Source of the DNA: Demequina litoralis
GTDB taxonomy: Bacteria > Actinomycetota > Actinomycetes > Actinomycetales > Demequinaceae
Length of the DNA: 64,000 bases
Direction: 5' to 3'
Assembly: GCF_030418455.1 (NCBI RefSeq)
Contig: NZ_JAUHPW010000002.1
Location: 186,001-250,000, forward strand
The translations under genes were made by a program, and so were the position numbers. The notes beneath the pieces are model-generated. The model saw only the letters and a program-made list of their open reading frames with translations, made no database searches and was not told the origin of the DNA. Of the stretch, positions 18,201 to 25,897 are shown piece by piece (the stretch's first letter is position 1; every line of letters begins with the position of its first letter).

Positions 18201-18318
18201 TCGCGATCGCCGCAAGGACCAGCGCGCCCAGCACCACGGCGGTGATCGCGAGGGGCGATCGGCGCTGTGGCACGGGCGCGGGCCGGACCGGGCGGGCGGG
18301 GCGGTCGTCGAAACTCAC
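15280..18318 (-). CDS. UPF0182 family membrane protein
   Basis: A 1012-residue protein. The first 310 or so residues hold about seven membrane helices, starting with SPLAITAVVLGALVLAAIATANIWTE cut by the conserved WYDQLGY motif. A large extracytoplasmic domain of about 550 residues follows (FQVSPNEQELETPFIQNNI, NVDRYALDG). The C-terminal 130 residues are Asp/Gly/Ser/Thr/Ala-rich and low in complexity. This is the conserved actinobacterial UPF0182 family, of unknown function. The start is GTG with AAGGAC upstream. It follows the Lon-like protease by 41 bp on the same strand, the arrangement also found in mycobacteria. Confidence 0.92.
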   Translation of the reverse strand: MSFDDRPARPVRPAPVPQRRSPLAITAVVLGALVLAAIATANIWTEVVWYDQLGYSEVWRTQWLARIILFVAAGGIAAFVIWLNLWIAKRVRPARTGGRSQLDQVREQIEPIERLAMIVLPAVIGLVVGLAVSSQWETVVAWLNHEPFGAQDPQFGLDASFYVFTLPMLNLAVTLVLALGVLSTLIAAFVHLLYGGIAGTGRSFVASKGARIQLAVLGAIVMLAIAANYWLDRYGLLTKSGETFYGASYTDINAILPSRSILAGIAIVVALVFLAVIWRGDWRIPAVGIGLMLLSAVVIGGIYPSIVQRFQVSPNEQELETPFIQNNIDATRYAYGIDTVEETQYRASTEAEADALRADADTTAQIRLLDPNIVSPAFQQLQQNKQYYNFDDILNVDRYALDGELQDTVIAVRELNLDGLGSESRNWVNDHTVYTHGFGVVAAYGNKTQSDGQPSFFERGIPSVGLLGDYEPRIYFGSTVPDYSIVGAPEDTNPWELDYPDDNSETGQVNTTYTGEGGPAIGNLFEKLMFAIRMGEEQILFSDRVTTESQILYYRDPLERVARVAPYLELDQTAYPAVVDERVVWVVDGYTTTDQYPYSAPVASDSLFAQQSGAATGTTVLNYVRNSVKATVDAYDGSVTLYAWDEEDPILQTWQHVFPTSIEPISEISGDLMSHLRYPEDLFAIQRYQLTQYHVTDAASFYSGQDFWRNPADPTDDTRLQPPYYLTLQMPDQDEPTFSLTSNYIQGGDNPRNILTGYLAVNSETGSTPGEVAEDYGTLRLLELPRDTTIPGPGQVQNNFNSDPDAQETLNLLRQGETDVVNGNLLTLPVGGGLLYVQPVYVQSSQGTQVPLLRKVFVAFGDSVGFADTLPEALDQVFGEGAGEGAAGDTGTDTGSGGTDGDAGSGDSGTTDGGSGDAVDPTAEAALQDALDRANQALQDSQAALAAGDFTAYGEAQDELAAAIEDAIVAEAELTGAAAEATPDTTSEPSASASAEPSAEPTAGLEGDLSAG

Positions 18319-18359
18319 GTCGTTGTCCTTCGGTTCGGTGTGGCTCTAGCCTGCCACGC

Positions 18360-19448
18360 TCAGCAGCCGGGCAGGTCGGCGGTGTCGCCCCGGCCGATGC
18401 GGGTGATGGCGTCGTAGGCATCGTCGAGGGTGTCCACTGCGACAACGTGGAGACCATCAGGGATGTTGCCGCGCACGTCGGCGCAGTTCTCGACCGGGGC
18501 GAGGAACCACTCGGAGCCCGCGTCCTGGGCGCCGTACAGCTTCATGCGGATGCCGCCGATCGGCCCGACGTCGCCGGTCGCGTCGATCGTGCCGGTGCCG
18601 GCCACGCGCGCGCCGTCGAGTTCGTCGACCTCGGTGAGGCGGTCCATGATGCCGAGCGAGAACATGAGGCCGGCGGACGGCCCGCCGACGGAGTCGATCT
18701 GCACCTCGACGTCGATGGGGAGATCGAACTCGGGGTTGATCCACACCCCGATGACCGCCTCGCCGTTGCCGTCGTCGAGCGTGGCGAAGGTCTCGGTCGT
18801 CTCCTCGCCGTCGCGCGTGAACGTCACGGCGATGTCGTCGCCGGGCTCGCGGGCGCCGACCGCGTCGGCGAGCTCCGCGAACGTGTCGACGTCCGCACCG
18901 TCCACGGCGACGATGACGTCGCCCTGCTCGAGCACGCCCTGCGCGTGCGAGCCGGGCGAGGTGCCCTCGACCGCGAGCGTCGCGGGCACGGGGTGGCCGA
19001 GCGCCTCGAGCGCCGAGACGGTGGCGCTCTCCTGCGAGCTGATCCACTCGTCCGCCGCCTGCTGCTCGGCCTCCTCCTCCTCGTCCGCGGTGCCGAAGAC
19101 GTTCTCCTGCGGCACCACGTACTGGCGGGGCGAGGCCCAGCCGGCGAGCACGCGACCGAGCGTGAAGGGCTGCGAGCCCGCGCGCGACACGGACACGGTG
19201 GTGAGGCGCAGCTCGCCGGACGACATGTACGTGGGGGCGCCCGAGATCTCGACCAGCGGGACGTCGTCGACCTCGCCGAGCGTGTCGAACGTGGGTCCCG
19301 CGGATCCGACCGCGTAGGGCGACGGCACGACCGTGAGCAGCGCGATGAGCGCGCTCGTCGCGAGGCCCGTCACGGACATCACGGTGCCGCGGCGGGTGGA
19401 CGTCGTGCGCTCCGCGGGCGCGGGGGTGCTGGCCTCGGTGGTCGTCAC
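18360..19448 (-). CDS. Secreted/membrane-anchored PDZ Lon-like protease (YlbL type)
   Basis: A 362-residue protein. One hydrophobic N-terminal segment (SVTGLATSALIALLTVVPSP, about residues 27-46) anchors it. A PDZ domain follows (SHAQGVLEQGDVIVAVDG) and then a Lon S16 peptidase domain. The catalytic Ser is in GGPSAGLMFSLGI (near 258) and the Lys in GGIRMKLYGAQ (near 302), the Ser-Lys dyad of the Lon family. No AAA module is present, so it works without ATP, outside the cytosol. The GTG at 19448 is chosen because AAGAAT lies six bases upstream. Its genomic partners (UPF0182, DUF2342) are conserved; substrates are unknown. Confidence 0.9.
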   Translation of the reverse strand: MTTTEASTPAPAERTTSTRRGTVMSVTGLATSALIALLTVVPSPYAVGSAGPTFDTLGEVDDVPLVEISGAPTYMSSGELRLTTVSVSRAGSQPFTLGRVLAGWASPRQYVVPQENVFGTADEEEEAEQQAADEWISSQESATVSALEALGHPVPATLAVEGTSPGSHAQGVLEQGDVIVAVDGADVDTFAELADAVGAREPGDDIAVTFTRDGEETTETFATLDDGNGEAVIGVWINPEFDLPIDVEVQIDSVGGPSAGLMFSLGIMDRLTEVDELDGARVAGTGTIDATGDVGPIGGIRMKLYGAQDAGSEWFLAPVENCADVRGNIPDGLHVVAVDTLDDAYDAITRIGRGDTADLPGC

Positions 19449-19495
19449 GCCCCCATTCTTGCCGATGCGCGCGCCCGCCCGGCACGGCATTGCTG

Positions 19496-19535
19496 GTAGC
19501 GAACGTCGCCGCGCTTCGGCGCGGTCCTTCGTTAC
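19496..19535. promoter_or_regulatory. Imperfect dyad between the divergent Lon-like and DUF2342 genes
   Basis: GTAGCGAACG (19496-19505) is mirrored with two mismatches at 19526-19535. The inner CCGCGC/GCGCGG stem (19509-19524) closes on a TTCG tetraloop. It fills the middle of the 129-bp divergent intergenic region and could be an operator, or a hairpin in the 5' leader of the DUF2342 message. Confidence 0.35.
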
Positions 19536-19577
19536 CGTGGTGGAGGCACGCATGAGGCGTGCACGGACGGAGTGAGC

Positions 19578-20912
19578 GTGAGCGACGAGTCGACGCCGTG
19601 GATGCGGCTGCTGCGAGAGTTGTTCGGGGACGATGCGGAGGCCGCCCTCGAGGAGCTGCAGCGCATGGGCATGGACCCGGAGGCGCTCGCCGCGCAGTCC
19701 GGGCTCGCCGCGAGCCCCGCGATGATGGAGCACGTGCTCGGGCAGATCCGGGCGCTGGTCTCCCAGTCCGACGGCGAGGACGTCAACTGGAAGCTCGCGC
19801 ACGACGTCGCGCGCGGCGTGGCAGCGCAGGGCGGCGACCCGAGCGTGTCCGCCGCGACGGCGGCGCTGCACCGCCAGGCGATCTCCCAGGCCGAGCTGTG
19901 GCTCGACGCCGTCACCGACTTCGACCCGACACGGCTCGAGCCGCGCGTGTGGAGCCGCGCCGAGTGGGTCGAGGCGACCCTGCCGACATGGCGCACGCTC
20001 GCGGGCCCCGTCGCGGTGAGCGTCTCGCACGCGCTGGGCGGGCTGCTCGAGGGTGCCGCCGACGTCGAGAACACCGGCGGCCTCGACCCGAGCGCGCTGA
20101 TGCGCTCCGTCGCGCCCACCGTGTGCGGCATGCACATGGGCCAGGCCGCGGGCGAGATGGCCCGCGAGGCCTTCGGCGCCACCGACCTGGGCATCCCGCT
20201 GCTCACCGAGCCCCGCGTCGTGCTCGTGCCCAAGGCGATCACCTCGTTCGCGGAGGGCCTCGACATCGACGAGGACGCCGTACGCACCTTCCTCGCGCTG
20301 CGCGAGGCGGCGCACATCCGGCTGTTCGCGGCCGCCCCGTGGCTGCCGGGGCAGCTCCACACCCTCGTCGAGCGCTACGCCCAGGGCATCACCATCGACC
20401 TCGACGCGCTCGAGGAGGCGGTCCGGGACGCCGGCATGGGCGACCCCGCCCGCCTGCAGAAGGCGCTCAACCGCGGCATCTTCGCGTCGCACCACACCGA
20501 CGAGCAGACCGCGACCCTCGAGTCCGTCGAGACGCTCCTCGCGCTCGTCGAGGGCTGGGTCGACGACGTCACGATGCGTGCCGCGGCGCCGCACCTGCCG
20601 GACGTGGGCGCGCTGCGCGAGATGATGCGCCGCCGCCGCGCCGCCGGCGGGCCGGCCGAGGACACGTTCGCCAACCTGCTCGACCTCGAGCTGCGGCCCC
20701 GCCGCATGCGCGACGCCTCGGCGATGTGGGCCTCGTTGCACGCGCGGCTGGGCTCCGAGGGCCGCGACGGCGTGTGGTCGCACCCCGACCTCCTGCCCGA
20801 CTCCGACCAGCTCGGAACCTGGCAGGCGTGGGTCGACGCGTACGTCGCGCGCGGCGAGGGCGACGAGGTCGATCGCGAGCTCGAGCGCCTGCTGGGCGGC
20901 GAAGACGAGTAG
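19578..20912 (+). CDS. Zinc-dependent metalloprotease-like protein, DUF2342
   Basis: A 444-residue soluble protein of the family annotated as putative hydrolase or zinc-dependent metalloprotease and, in some databases, as coenzyme F420 biosynthesis-associated. The putative active-site helix reads LREAAHIRLFAAAPWL, with Glu and His spaced as in HEXXH but Arg in place of the first His. A second conserved acidic segment lies downstream. I chose the GTG at 19578, 5 bases after CGGAG; an in-frame GTG two codons earlier overlaps that sequence. It diverges from the Lon-like gene and precedes DUF5679 by 143 bp. Activity is unproven. Confidence 0.85.
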   Translation: MSDESTPWMRLLRELFGDDAEAALEELQRMGMDPEALAAQSGLAASPAMMEHVLGQIRALVSQSDGEDVNWKLAHDVARGVAAQGGDPSVSAATAALHRQAISQAELWLDAVTDFDPTRLEPRVWSRAEWVEATLPTWRTLAGPVAVSVSHALGGLLEGAADVENTGGLDPSALMRSVAPTVCGMHMGQAAGEMAREAFGATDLGIPLLTEPRVVLVPKAITSFAEGLDIDEDAVRTFLALREAAHIRLFAAAPWLPGQLHTLVERYAQGITIDLDALEEAVRDAGMGDPARLQKALNRGIFASHHTDEQTATLESVETLLALVEGWVDDVTMRAAAPHLPDVGALREMMRRRRAAGGPAEDTFANLLDLELRPRRMRDASAMWASLHARLGSEGRDGVWSHPDLLPDSDQLGTWQAWVDAYVARGEGDEVDRELERLLGGEDE

Positions 20913-21055
20913 GGTGCTCACGGACCGGGAGGCGACACCCGCCCGCCGATGGGGGGATTTCGCGCTCACGCGTCTACGCTGGGGGACCAAGGGCCCCCGG
21001 AGGCCTGCACACGTGCGGCGCGTACCGCCGCGCCACAGAGAAGAAGGAGAGCCGA

Positions 21056-21214
21056 ATGGCTGACAAGTACTCGGGCGAGTTCTACTGCGTGAAGTGCAAG
21101 GAGAAGCGCGAGACCGAGGGCGACGTCGTCGTCTCGGAGAACGGCCGTCGCATGGCGAAGGCCACCTGCCCGGTGTGCGGCACCAAGCTGAACCGCATCC
21201 TCGGCAAGGCGTAA
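21056..21214 (+). CDS. Small zinc-ribbon protein, DUF5679
   Basis: A 52-residue protein (MADKYSGEFYCVKCKEKRE...). Two CXXC knuckles, YCVKC near residue 10 and CPVCG near 40, form a compact zinc ribbon. The intervening basic loop (SENGRRMAKAT) could contact nucleic acid or protein. AAGGAG at 21044-21049 sets the ATG at 21056. The gene has its own strong terminator 16 bp downstream, so it is probably a separate transcription unit. The function is unknown. Confidence 0.88.
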   Translation: MADKYSGEFYCVKCKEKRETEGDVVVSENGRRMAKATCPVCGTKLNRILGKA

Positions 21215-21229
21215 AGCCAGCAGAGCTCC

Positions 21230-21267
21230 GCGAAGGGCCGGTCCCCCCAGGGGGACCGGCCCTTCGC
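21230..21267 (+). terminator. Terminator of the DUF5679 gene
   Basis: A perfect 18-bp stem, GCGAAGGGCCGGTCCCCC with its complement at 21250-21267, closed by the dinucleotide CA (in practice a slightly opened loop). CCTGTCTG follows. Confidence 0.88.
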
Positions 21268-21326
21268 CTGTCTGCGGCCTGTGGACAGCCGGGGTCGCGG
21301 GCCCGGCGCGTGGGACCGTGGGAGCC

Positions 21327-21989
21327 ATGGACGATGCGGCGGCCCCGCCCCGCCTGTGGCGCGGCGACGGCACGGAGCAGGAGGGGCTCGCGCGGAGCAT
21401 GCGCGCTCCCACGCTCGAGGGCCGCCGCGTGCGGGTGCGAGGGCTGGGACCGGTCGGGACCGCGGCGGCCGAGGGGGCGGCCCGCGCGGGCGCCGCGTCG
21501 CTCAGCCTGGTGGGCATGCCGGGCGCGCCCGCCGCGCCGGTCGCGCGCCGCATCGGCGCCGTCGTGCCCGCGCTGCGCCTGCACCTCGACGCCGAGCGGT
21601 CCGTCGACGGCGAGATCGTCGCCGCGTACGGTGCGGTGCCCTCGACCGTGCACCACGCGCTGATGCTCGCCGGTCCGCACGTCGCCGCGCTGACCGACGA
21701 GGCGGGCGTCACCGTGCTGCCGGTGCGTCCCGGCGACACCGCGTGCCTGCGCTGCGCGGGGATCGCGGCCACCGACCGCGATCCGGCCTGGCCGTGCCTC
21801 GCCCTGCAGTGCGAGGCGCTGCCCGAGCGTACGGAGCCGGCGTCGGCCGCGCTGGCCGGGGCCCTCGCCGTGTCCGTGCTCGCGGCGCTGCTGGATGGCG
21901 GCTCCCCCGTCGCGTGGCGGGTCGAGCGTGGGCTGCCGCGGCGCCGCCGCATCGTCCCCCACCCGCGCTGCGGGTGCGGCGCGACCTGA
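21327..21989 (+). CDS. Short ThiF/MoeB/HesA-like E1-type protein
   Basis: A 220-residue protein. A Rossmann-like beginning, VRVRGLGPVGTAAAEGAARAG, with GxGxxG is near residue 38. A zinc-binding pattern follows: Cys pair in GDTACLRCAG and a second pair at the very C terminus (HPRCGCGAT). These match the E1-like adenylating family (ThiF, MoeB), but MoeB is usually 240-390 residues and the adenylation-site Arg/Lys residues are not obvious here. It may be a degenerate member. ATG at 21327 has GACCGT seven bases upstream. Its second to fifth codons fall in a GGACGATGCG site. It ends 1 bp short of the uvrD2 stop. Confidence 0.6.
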   Translation: MDDAAAPPRLWRGDGTEQEGLARSMRAPTLEGRRVRVRGLGPVGTAAAEGAARAGAASLSLVGMPGAPAAPVARRIGAVVPALRLHLDAERSVDGEIVAAYGAVPSTVHHALMLAGPHVAALTDEAGVTVLPVRPGDTACLRCAGIAATDRDPAWPCLALQCEALPERTEPASAALAGALAVSVLAALLDGGSPVAWRVERGLPRRRRIVPHPRCGCGAT

Positions 21990-21990
21990 C

Positions 21991-23973
21991 CTAGTGCTCG
22001 GCCACGATCTCCAGGATCGCGAGGCCGTACCGGTCGAGCTTCGACGCCCCGACGCCGCTCACGCGCGCGAGCTCGCCCAGGTTCGCGGGGCGGTCGCGCG
22101 CGATCTCGACGAGCGACGCGTCGACGAGCACCGTGAACGCGGGCTTCGAGGACTCCTGGGCGATCGCGAGCCGCCACTGCTTGAGCGTGTCGAACAGCCG
22201 CAGCTGCTCCGCATCGAGGTCGGCGAGCTTGGCGGAGGTCGACTGCCGGGCGACCCGCGCGGGGCGCGCGTCGGGCCACTGCTGCTCGAGGAAGCGCGTG
22301 CGCTTGCGGGTGCCCTTGCCGCCGGCCTTGCGCGAGCGCGCGAAGCTGAGCGCGAGGTGCTCCCTGGCGCGGGTGATCGAGACGTAGAGGAGGCGGCGCT
22401 CCTCCTCGAGCTGCTCGTCGGTCTCCGCGTGGGTGATCGGCAGCAGCCCCTCGGAGCAGCCGACGATGAACACCGCGTCCCACTCGAGGCCCTTCGCCGC
22501 GTGCATCGAGGTCAGGGTGACTCCCTCGACGGACGGCGCGTGCTGCGCCTGCGCGCGCTCCGCGAGATGCTCGACGAAGTCGCGCATCGTCGCGCCCCCG
22601 GCGGTGTCCGTGGCGAGGTCGTCGGCCAGGTTGACGAGCGCCTGCAGCGCGTCCCAGCGTTCGCGGACCGCGCCGCGCGCCGCCGGCGGCTCCTCCGCCC
22701 ATCCGGCCCCGCCGAGCGCGTCGCGCACGCGTTCTCCCAGCGGGCGCTCGTCGGACGCGACGGCGGCGCCGCGCAGCAGCACGATGGCCTTGCGGACCTC
22801 CTCGCGGTCGAAGAAGCGCTGTCCGCCGCGCACCAGGTAGCCGATGCCGCGCTCGGCGAGCGCCTCCTCGATCGCCTCCGACTGGCTGTTGATGCGGTAG
22901 AGCACGGCGATCTCGGACGGCTTGACGCCGGTGGCGGTGAGCCGCTCGATCTGCGCGGCGACGCCCTGGGCCTCCGACTCGTCGTCGTCGTACGCGCGGT
23001 AGTCCGGCGCGGGCCCGGACGGCCGCTGCGCGACGAGCTCGACGCCCGTGCCGGCGGTGCCGCGCTTGCGCATGAGCTCGTTGGCGAGGCGCACCACCTG
23101 CGGCGTGGACCGGTAGTCGCGCACGAGCCGCACCTGGGTCGCGTCCGGGTAGGTGCGGGTGAAGCCGAGCAGGTGCTGCGGGCTCGCGCCGGCGAACGAG
23201 TAGATGGTCTGGGCGGGGTCGCCGACCACGCACAGCTCGCGCCTGCCGCCCAGCCACTGCTCGAGCAGGAACTGCTGCAGCGGCGAGACGTCCTGGTACT
23301 CGTCGACGACGAAGTGGCGGTACTGGCGGCGGATCTGGTCGCCCACCTCCGGGTGGCGGCCGATCATGTCCGCGAGCAGCAGCAGGATGTCCTCGAAGTC
23401 GAGGACCACCGCGTCCGTCTTGGCGTCCTCGTACGCGCGCATGACGTCCGCGACCTGGATCGGGGGCAGGTCAGCGGGCGACGGCCGACCGAGGCGCGCG
23501 ATGGTCGCGGGGTAGTCGTCCGCGCTCACGAGCGACACCTTGGCCCACTCGATCTCGGACGCGAGGTCGCGCACCGTGAGCCGGTCGGGGCTGAGGCCGG
23601 CGTCGCGTGCCGCGCGGCCCACGAGCGGCGCCTTGTGGTCGACCAGGCCCGGGACCTGGCCGCCCACCACCTCGGGCCAGAAGTAGGAGAGCTGGCGCAG
23701 GGCGGCCGCGTGGAACGTGCGGGCCTGGACGCCGGTGACGCCGAGGCCGCGCAGGCGCTGGCGCATCTCCCCCGCCGCGCGCGCGGTGAAGGTGACCGCG
23801 AGCACGGACTGCGGGTTGTACGCGTTGACGCGCACGCCGTAGGCGATGCGGTGGGTGATGGCGCGGGTCTTGCCCGTGCCGGCGCCCGCGAGCACCACGA
23901 CGGGGCCGTGGAGCGCGGTGGCCACCTCCCGCTGCTCGGGGTCGAGGGCGTCGAGGATCTGGTCGGCTGACAT
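21991..23973 (-). CDS. uvrD2: ATP-dependent DNA helicase UvrD2
   Basis: A 660-residue SF1A helicase. Walker A GAGTGKT is at about 30-36, motif Ia AVTFTARAAGEM follows, motif II is VVDEYQDVSPLQ and motif III CVVGDPAQTIYSFAGA. Motif IV is RLVRDYRSTPQV, motif V TSMHAAKGLEWDAVFIVG and motif VI LLYVSITRARE. The C-terminal HRDC domain is seen in SKLDRYGLAILEI. It unwinds DNA in repair. ATG at 23973 is chosen among three in-frame ATGs because CACAAT sits seven bases upstream. It converges on the ThiF-like gene almost without spacing. UvrD2 is typical of actinobacteria. Confidence 0.92.
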   Translation of the reverse strand: MSADQILDALDPEQREVATALHGPVVVLAGAGTGKTRAITHRIAYGVRVNAYNPQSVLAVTFTARAAGEMRQRLRGLGVTGVQARTFHAAALRQLSYFWPEVVGGQVPGLVDHKAPLVGRAARDAGLSPDRLTVRDLASEIEWAKVSLVSADDYPATIARLGRPSPADLPPIQVADVMRAYEDAKTDAVVLDFEDILLLLADMIGRHPEVGDQIRRQYRHFVVDEYQDVSPLQQFLLEQWLGGRRELCVVGDPAQTIYSFAGASPQHLLGFTRTYPDATQVRLVRDYRSTPQVVRLANELMRKRGTAGTGVELVAQRPSGPAPDYRAYDDDESEAQGVAAQIERLTATGVKPSEIAVLYRINSQSEAIEEALAERGIGYLVRGGQRFFDREEVRKAIVLLRGAAVASDERPLGERVRDALGGAGWAEEPPAARGAVRERWDALQALVNLADDLATDTAGGATMRDFVEHLAERAQAQHAPSVEGVTLTSMHAAKGLEWDAVFIVGCSEGLLPITHAETDEQLEEERRLLYVSITRAREHLALSFARSRKAGGKGTRKRTRFLEQQWPDARPARVARQSTSAKLADLDAEQLRLFDTLKQWRLAIAQESSKPAFTVLVDASLVEIARDRPANLGELARVSGVGASKLDRYGLAILEIVAEH

Positions 23974-24086
23974 CGCGGCCATTGTGTCAGGGACCGCCGA
24001 CATCGCGGCGCGGCCCTGGGGACGATGCGGCGGTCCCGTCGTCGCGCGCGGACGCGCGGCACCTCACCGTGGCGGGAGCACCGGGA

Positions 24087-24485
24087 TCACCAGGGCAGGC
24101 GGCCGCGCCGCACGTCCTGCCAGCGCCCCGGGTCGCGCGCGAGGGCCTCGAGCTCCCCCACGCGCCCGAGCAGCAGCGCCACCGCCTCCGCCGAGCCCTC
24201 GTCGGCGGGCACGTCCGTGCCGCGCCAGCGTGCGAGGCAGTGCGGGCCGATCGCCCAGCGCCACCACTCGGCGCGCTGCGGCGCCGGGTAGGCCGCGCAT
24301 CGTGCCTCCGACCAGTCCCACGTGACGCAGAAGCCGAGCACGGCGTTCTCGACGAAGACGTGGAGGATGTGGCTCGACGCGCCGTTCTCGACCGCCGCGA
24401 CGCGGTAGTCGCGCCCCGCCAGGCCGTCCTGCAGCGGGCCCGTGACGAGGCCCACGGTGCTGGAGAACGAGGCGAGCTCGATCAT
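24087..24485 (-). CDS. Hypothetical protein
   Basis: A 132-residue soluble protein that I do not recognise. It has an IELASFSSTVGLVTGPLQDGL opening, FVENAVLGFCVTWDWSEARC in the middle and a Trp-rich AEWWRWAIGPHCLARW segment, then an acidic, Leu/Glu-rich C-terminal helix. The ATG at 24485 is preceded by GGGAGG. It stands between nudC and uvrD2 on the same strand (101 bp after nudC, 113 bp before uvrD2). Base composition is like its neighbours, so there is no sign of recent transfer. In mycobacteria this position holds the redoxin mrx1, but there is no CXXC here. Confidence 0.55.
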   Translation of the reverse strand: MIELASFSSTVGLVTGPLQDGLAGRDYRVAAVENGASSHILHVFVENAVLGFCVTWDWSEARCAAYPAPQRAEWWRWAIGPHCLARWRGTDVPADEGSAEAVALLLGRVGELEALARDPGRWQDVRRGRLPW

Positions 24486-24586
24486 CGGGCCTCCCGGTCG
24501 GACGCGAGGGGCCGTGGCGCGGACGCGCGGGCCTTGGCGCGAGGGTAGTCCCGCGGGGTGCGGCGGCGGTAGAGGCTTCCGCGGGT

Positions 24587-25513
24587 CTACACGTCGACGG
24601 GGCCGTCGCGACGGGGCTCGGGCAGCGCGCCGCCGTACCAGTCCTCGAGCATGCGCCGCGCGACCGAGCCCTTGGGCGCGAGCACCACCTCGCCGGCGAG
24701 GATGAGCGCGGCGATCTCGTCGCGCGCCACGAAGCGGGCCTCGGAGATCTCGTCCATGTCGAGCCTGAGGTCCTCGGGGCGGTCCGTCATGGCGCGGAAG
24801 GCGACCATGACCGAGGCGGGGAAGGGCCACGGCTGGGAGCCGAGGTACTCGAGGGCTGCGAGCGCGAGGCCCGACTCCTCGTGGACCTCGCGGTGCACCG
24901 CCTGCTCGAACGTCTCCCCCGGCTCGACGTAACCGGCGAGGTGGGAGAAGCGCCGCGGCGACCAGTGGGCCGCGTGCGCCAGGAGGAGGCGATCTTCGGG
25001 GTCGGTGATCGCGACGATGATCGCGGGATCCGTGCGCGGGTAGTGGTCGCGGCCGTCCCGCTCGCAGCGGCGCACCCAGCCGCCCAGCGTCGGCACGGTC
25101 TCCTCGCCGCACAGCGCGCAGCGCGGGTGCGTCGCGTGCCAGTTGGCGATCGCGACGGCGGTGGTGGCGAGCTCGTGCTCGCGCTCGCCGTCGGCGCCGC
25201 GGTCCCAGAAGCCGGCGAGCAGGTCGCGCAGCCCGCGCATGCGGTCGCCGCCGATCCCGTCGTCGTCCGCGCCGAAGCCAGGGTCCACGGGCACGAGCGC
25301 CGCGAGATCGCGATCGCCGTCGCGTCCCAGGTAGATGCGGAGCGCGGCGGGCGGCTGGGCCTCGGGCGCGAGCTCGACGACGCGGCCGTCGGCGGCGAGC
25401 ACCCGCCCGTCGCGCACGACGATCGCATCGCAGGTCTCGAGGTCGACGAGCTCGCGGCGCTCGGCGGCGCGGTCGACACGGCTGGCAAGGTCCAGCGGCC
25501 AGGGAGTCCTCAC
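24587..25513 (-). CDS. nudC: NAD(H) pyrophosphatase / deNADding enzyme NudC
   Basis: A 308-residue Nudix hydrolase. The zinc-ribbon cysteines are in PRCALCGEE, followed by VRRCERDGRDHYPRTDPAII. The Nudix box GYVEPGETFEQAVHREVHEESGL matches GX5EX7REUXEEXGU, and SQPWPFPAS after it is the NADH-specific signature. The N-terminal 130 residues form the usual variable domain. It cleaves NADH to NMNH and AMP and can remove NAD caps from RNA. The GTG at 25513 has TAGCGT six bases upstream, so it is probably leaderless. The position near uvrD2 is the same in mycobacteria. Confidence 0.94.
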   Translation of the reverse strand: MRTPWPLDLASRVDRAAERRELVDLETCDAIVVRDGRVLAADGRVVELAPEAQPPAALRIYLGRDGDRDLAALVPVDPGFGADDDGIGGDRMRGLRDLLAGFWDRGADGEREHELATTAVAIANWHATHPRCALCGEETVPTLGGWVRRCERDGRDHYPRTDPAIIVAITDPEDRLLLAHAAHWSPRRFSHLAGYVEPGETFEQAVHREVHEESGLALAALEYLGSQPWPFPASVMVAFRAMTDRPEDLRLDMDEISEARFVARDEIAALILAGEVVLAPKGSVARRMLEDWYGGALPEPRRDGPVDV

Positions 25514-25653
25514 GTGGTCACGCTACCCGCCCGCGGGGCTCCCGCCGCCACCGCCTCCACCGCCCCCTGTCGCCGTGCTACCTCCGCCGCGCCTCCGCTG
25601 CACCTCCGCCACCACGCGATCGGGGAGGTGAGCGACGCTCTCGCGAGGTCTGC

Positions 25654-25751
25654 GACTCCTCCGGGGAACTGGTGGACGCCCGCCGGAGGGCAACCGTCGC
25701 TGAGTTCCCCTCAGGAGTCATGAACCCCTGAGAACCGTCGCCCAGTTCCCC
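25654..25751. repeat. Nested inverted and direct repeats
   Basis: GACTCCTCCGGGGAACT (25654-25670) is mirrored by AGTTCCCCTCAGGAGTC (25703-25719) with two mismatches and a 32-nt loop. The second arm lies in a 41-bp direct repeat, AACCGTCGCTGAGTTCCCC (25692-25710) and AACCGTCGCCCAGTTCCCC (25733-25751). A competing hairpin CTCAGG/CCTGAG overlaps it. The mutually exclusive pairings resemble an attenuator-like RNA, but no product is implied. Confidence 0.6.
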
Positions 25752-25759
25752 GCAAGCCG

Positions 25760-25831
25760 GACCGGGTGAGGCGAGCGGAGGCGGACCGGTTGAGGTGAGG
25801 TGAGGCGGACCGGGTGAGGTGAGGCGGGCGG
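25760..25831 (+). repeat. Three tandem 24-bp repeats
   Basis: Units begin at 25760, 25784 and 25808, each with GACCGGKTGAGG followed by a variable GGTGAG-rich half. The 24-bp spacing is exact. The array ends next to the GCATCGTGCCTGG core and 66 bp before the kinase start. Confidence 0.75.
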
Positions 25832-25897
25832 GCATCGTGCCTGGCCCGCGCGGCGTGGAGCGTGGCGCGCCCGCCGGGTTGGCTCTACGGTGAGGCT

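Larger units (their letters stand above)
25514..25897. other. 384-bp gene-free region between nudC and the kinase gene
   Basis: I see no gene. It holds the nudC -10 (25520-25525), an unrelated C/G-rich tract (25530-25620), a block of nested direct and inverted repeats (25654-25751), a 24-bp tandem repeat (25760-25831), a GCATCGTGCCTGG core (25833-25845) and the -10 of the kinase gene (TACGGT, 25886-25891). It is the longest non-coding stretch in the window. Confidence 0.8.

Noticed and set aside
25760-25831. The 24-bp tandem repeats as a CRISPR array
   Set aside because: Units are directly contiguous without spacers and vary in their second half. No cas genes are present.
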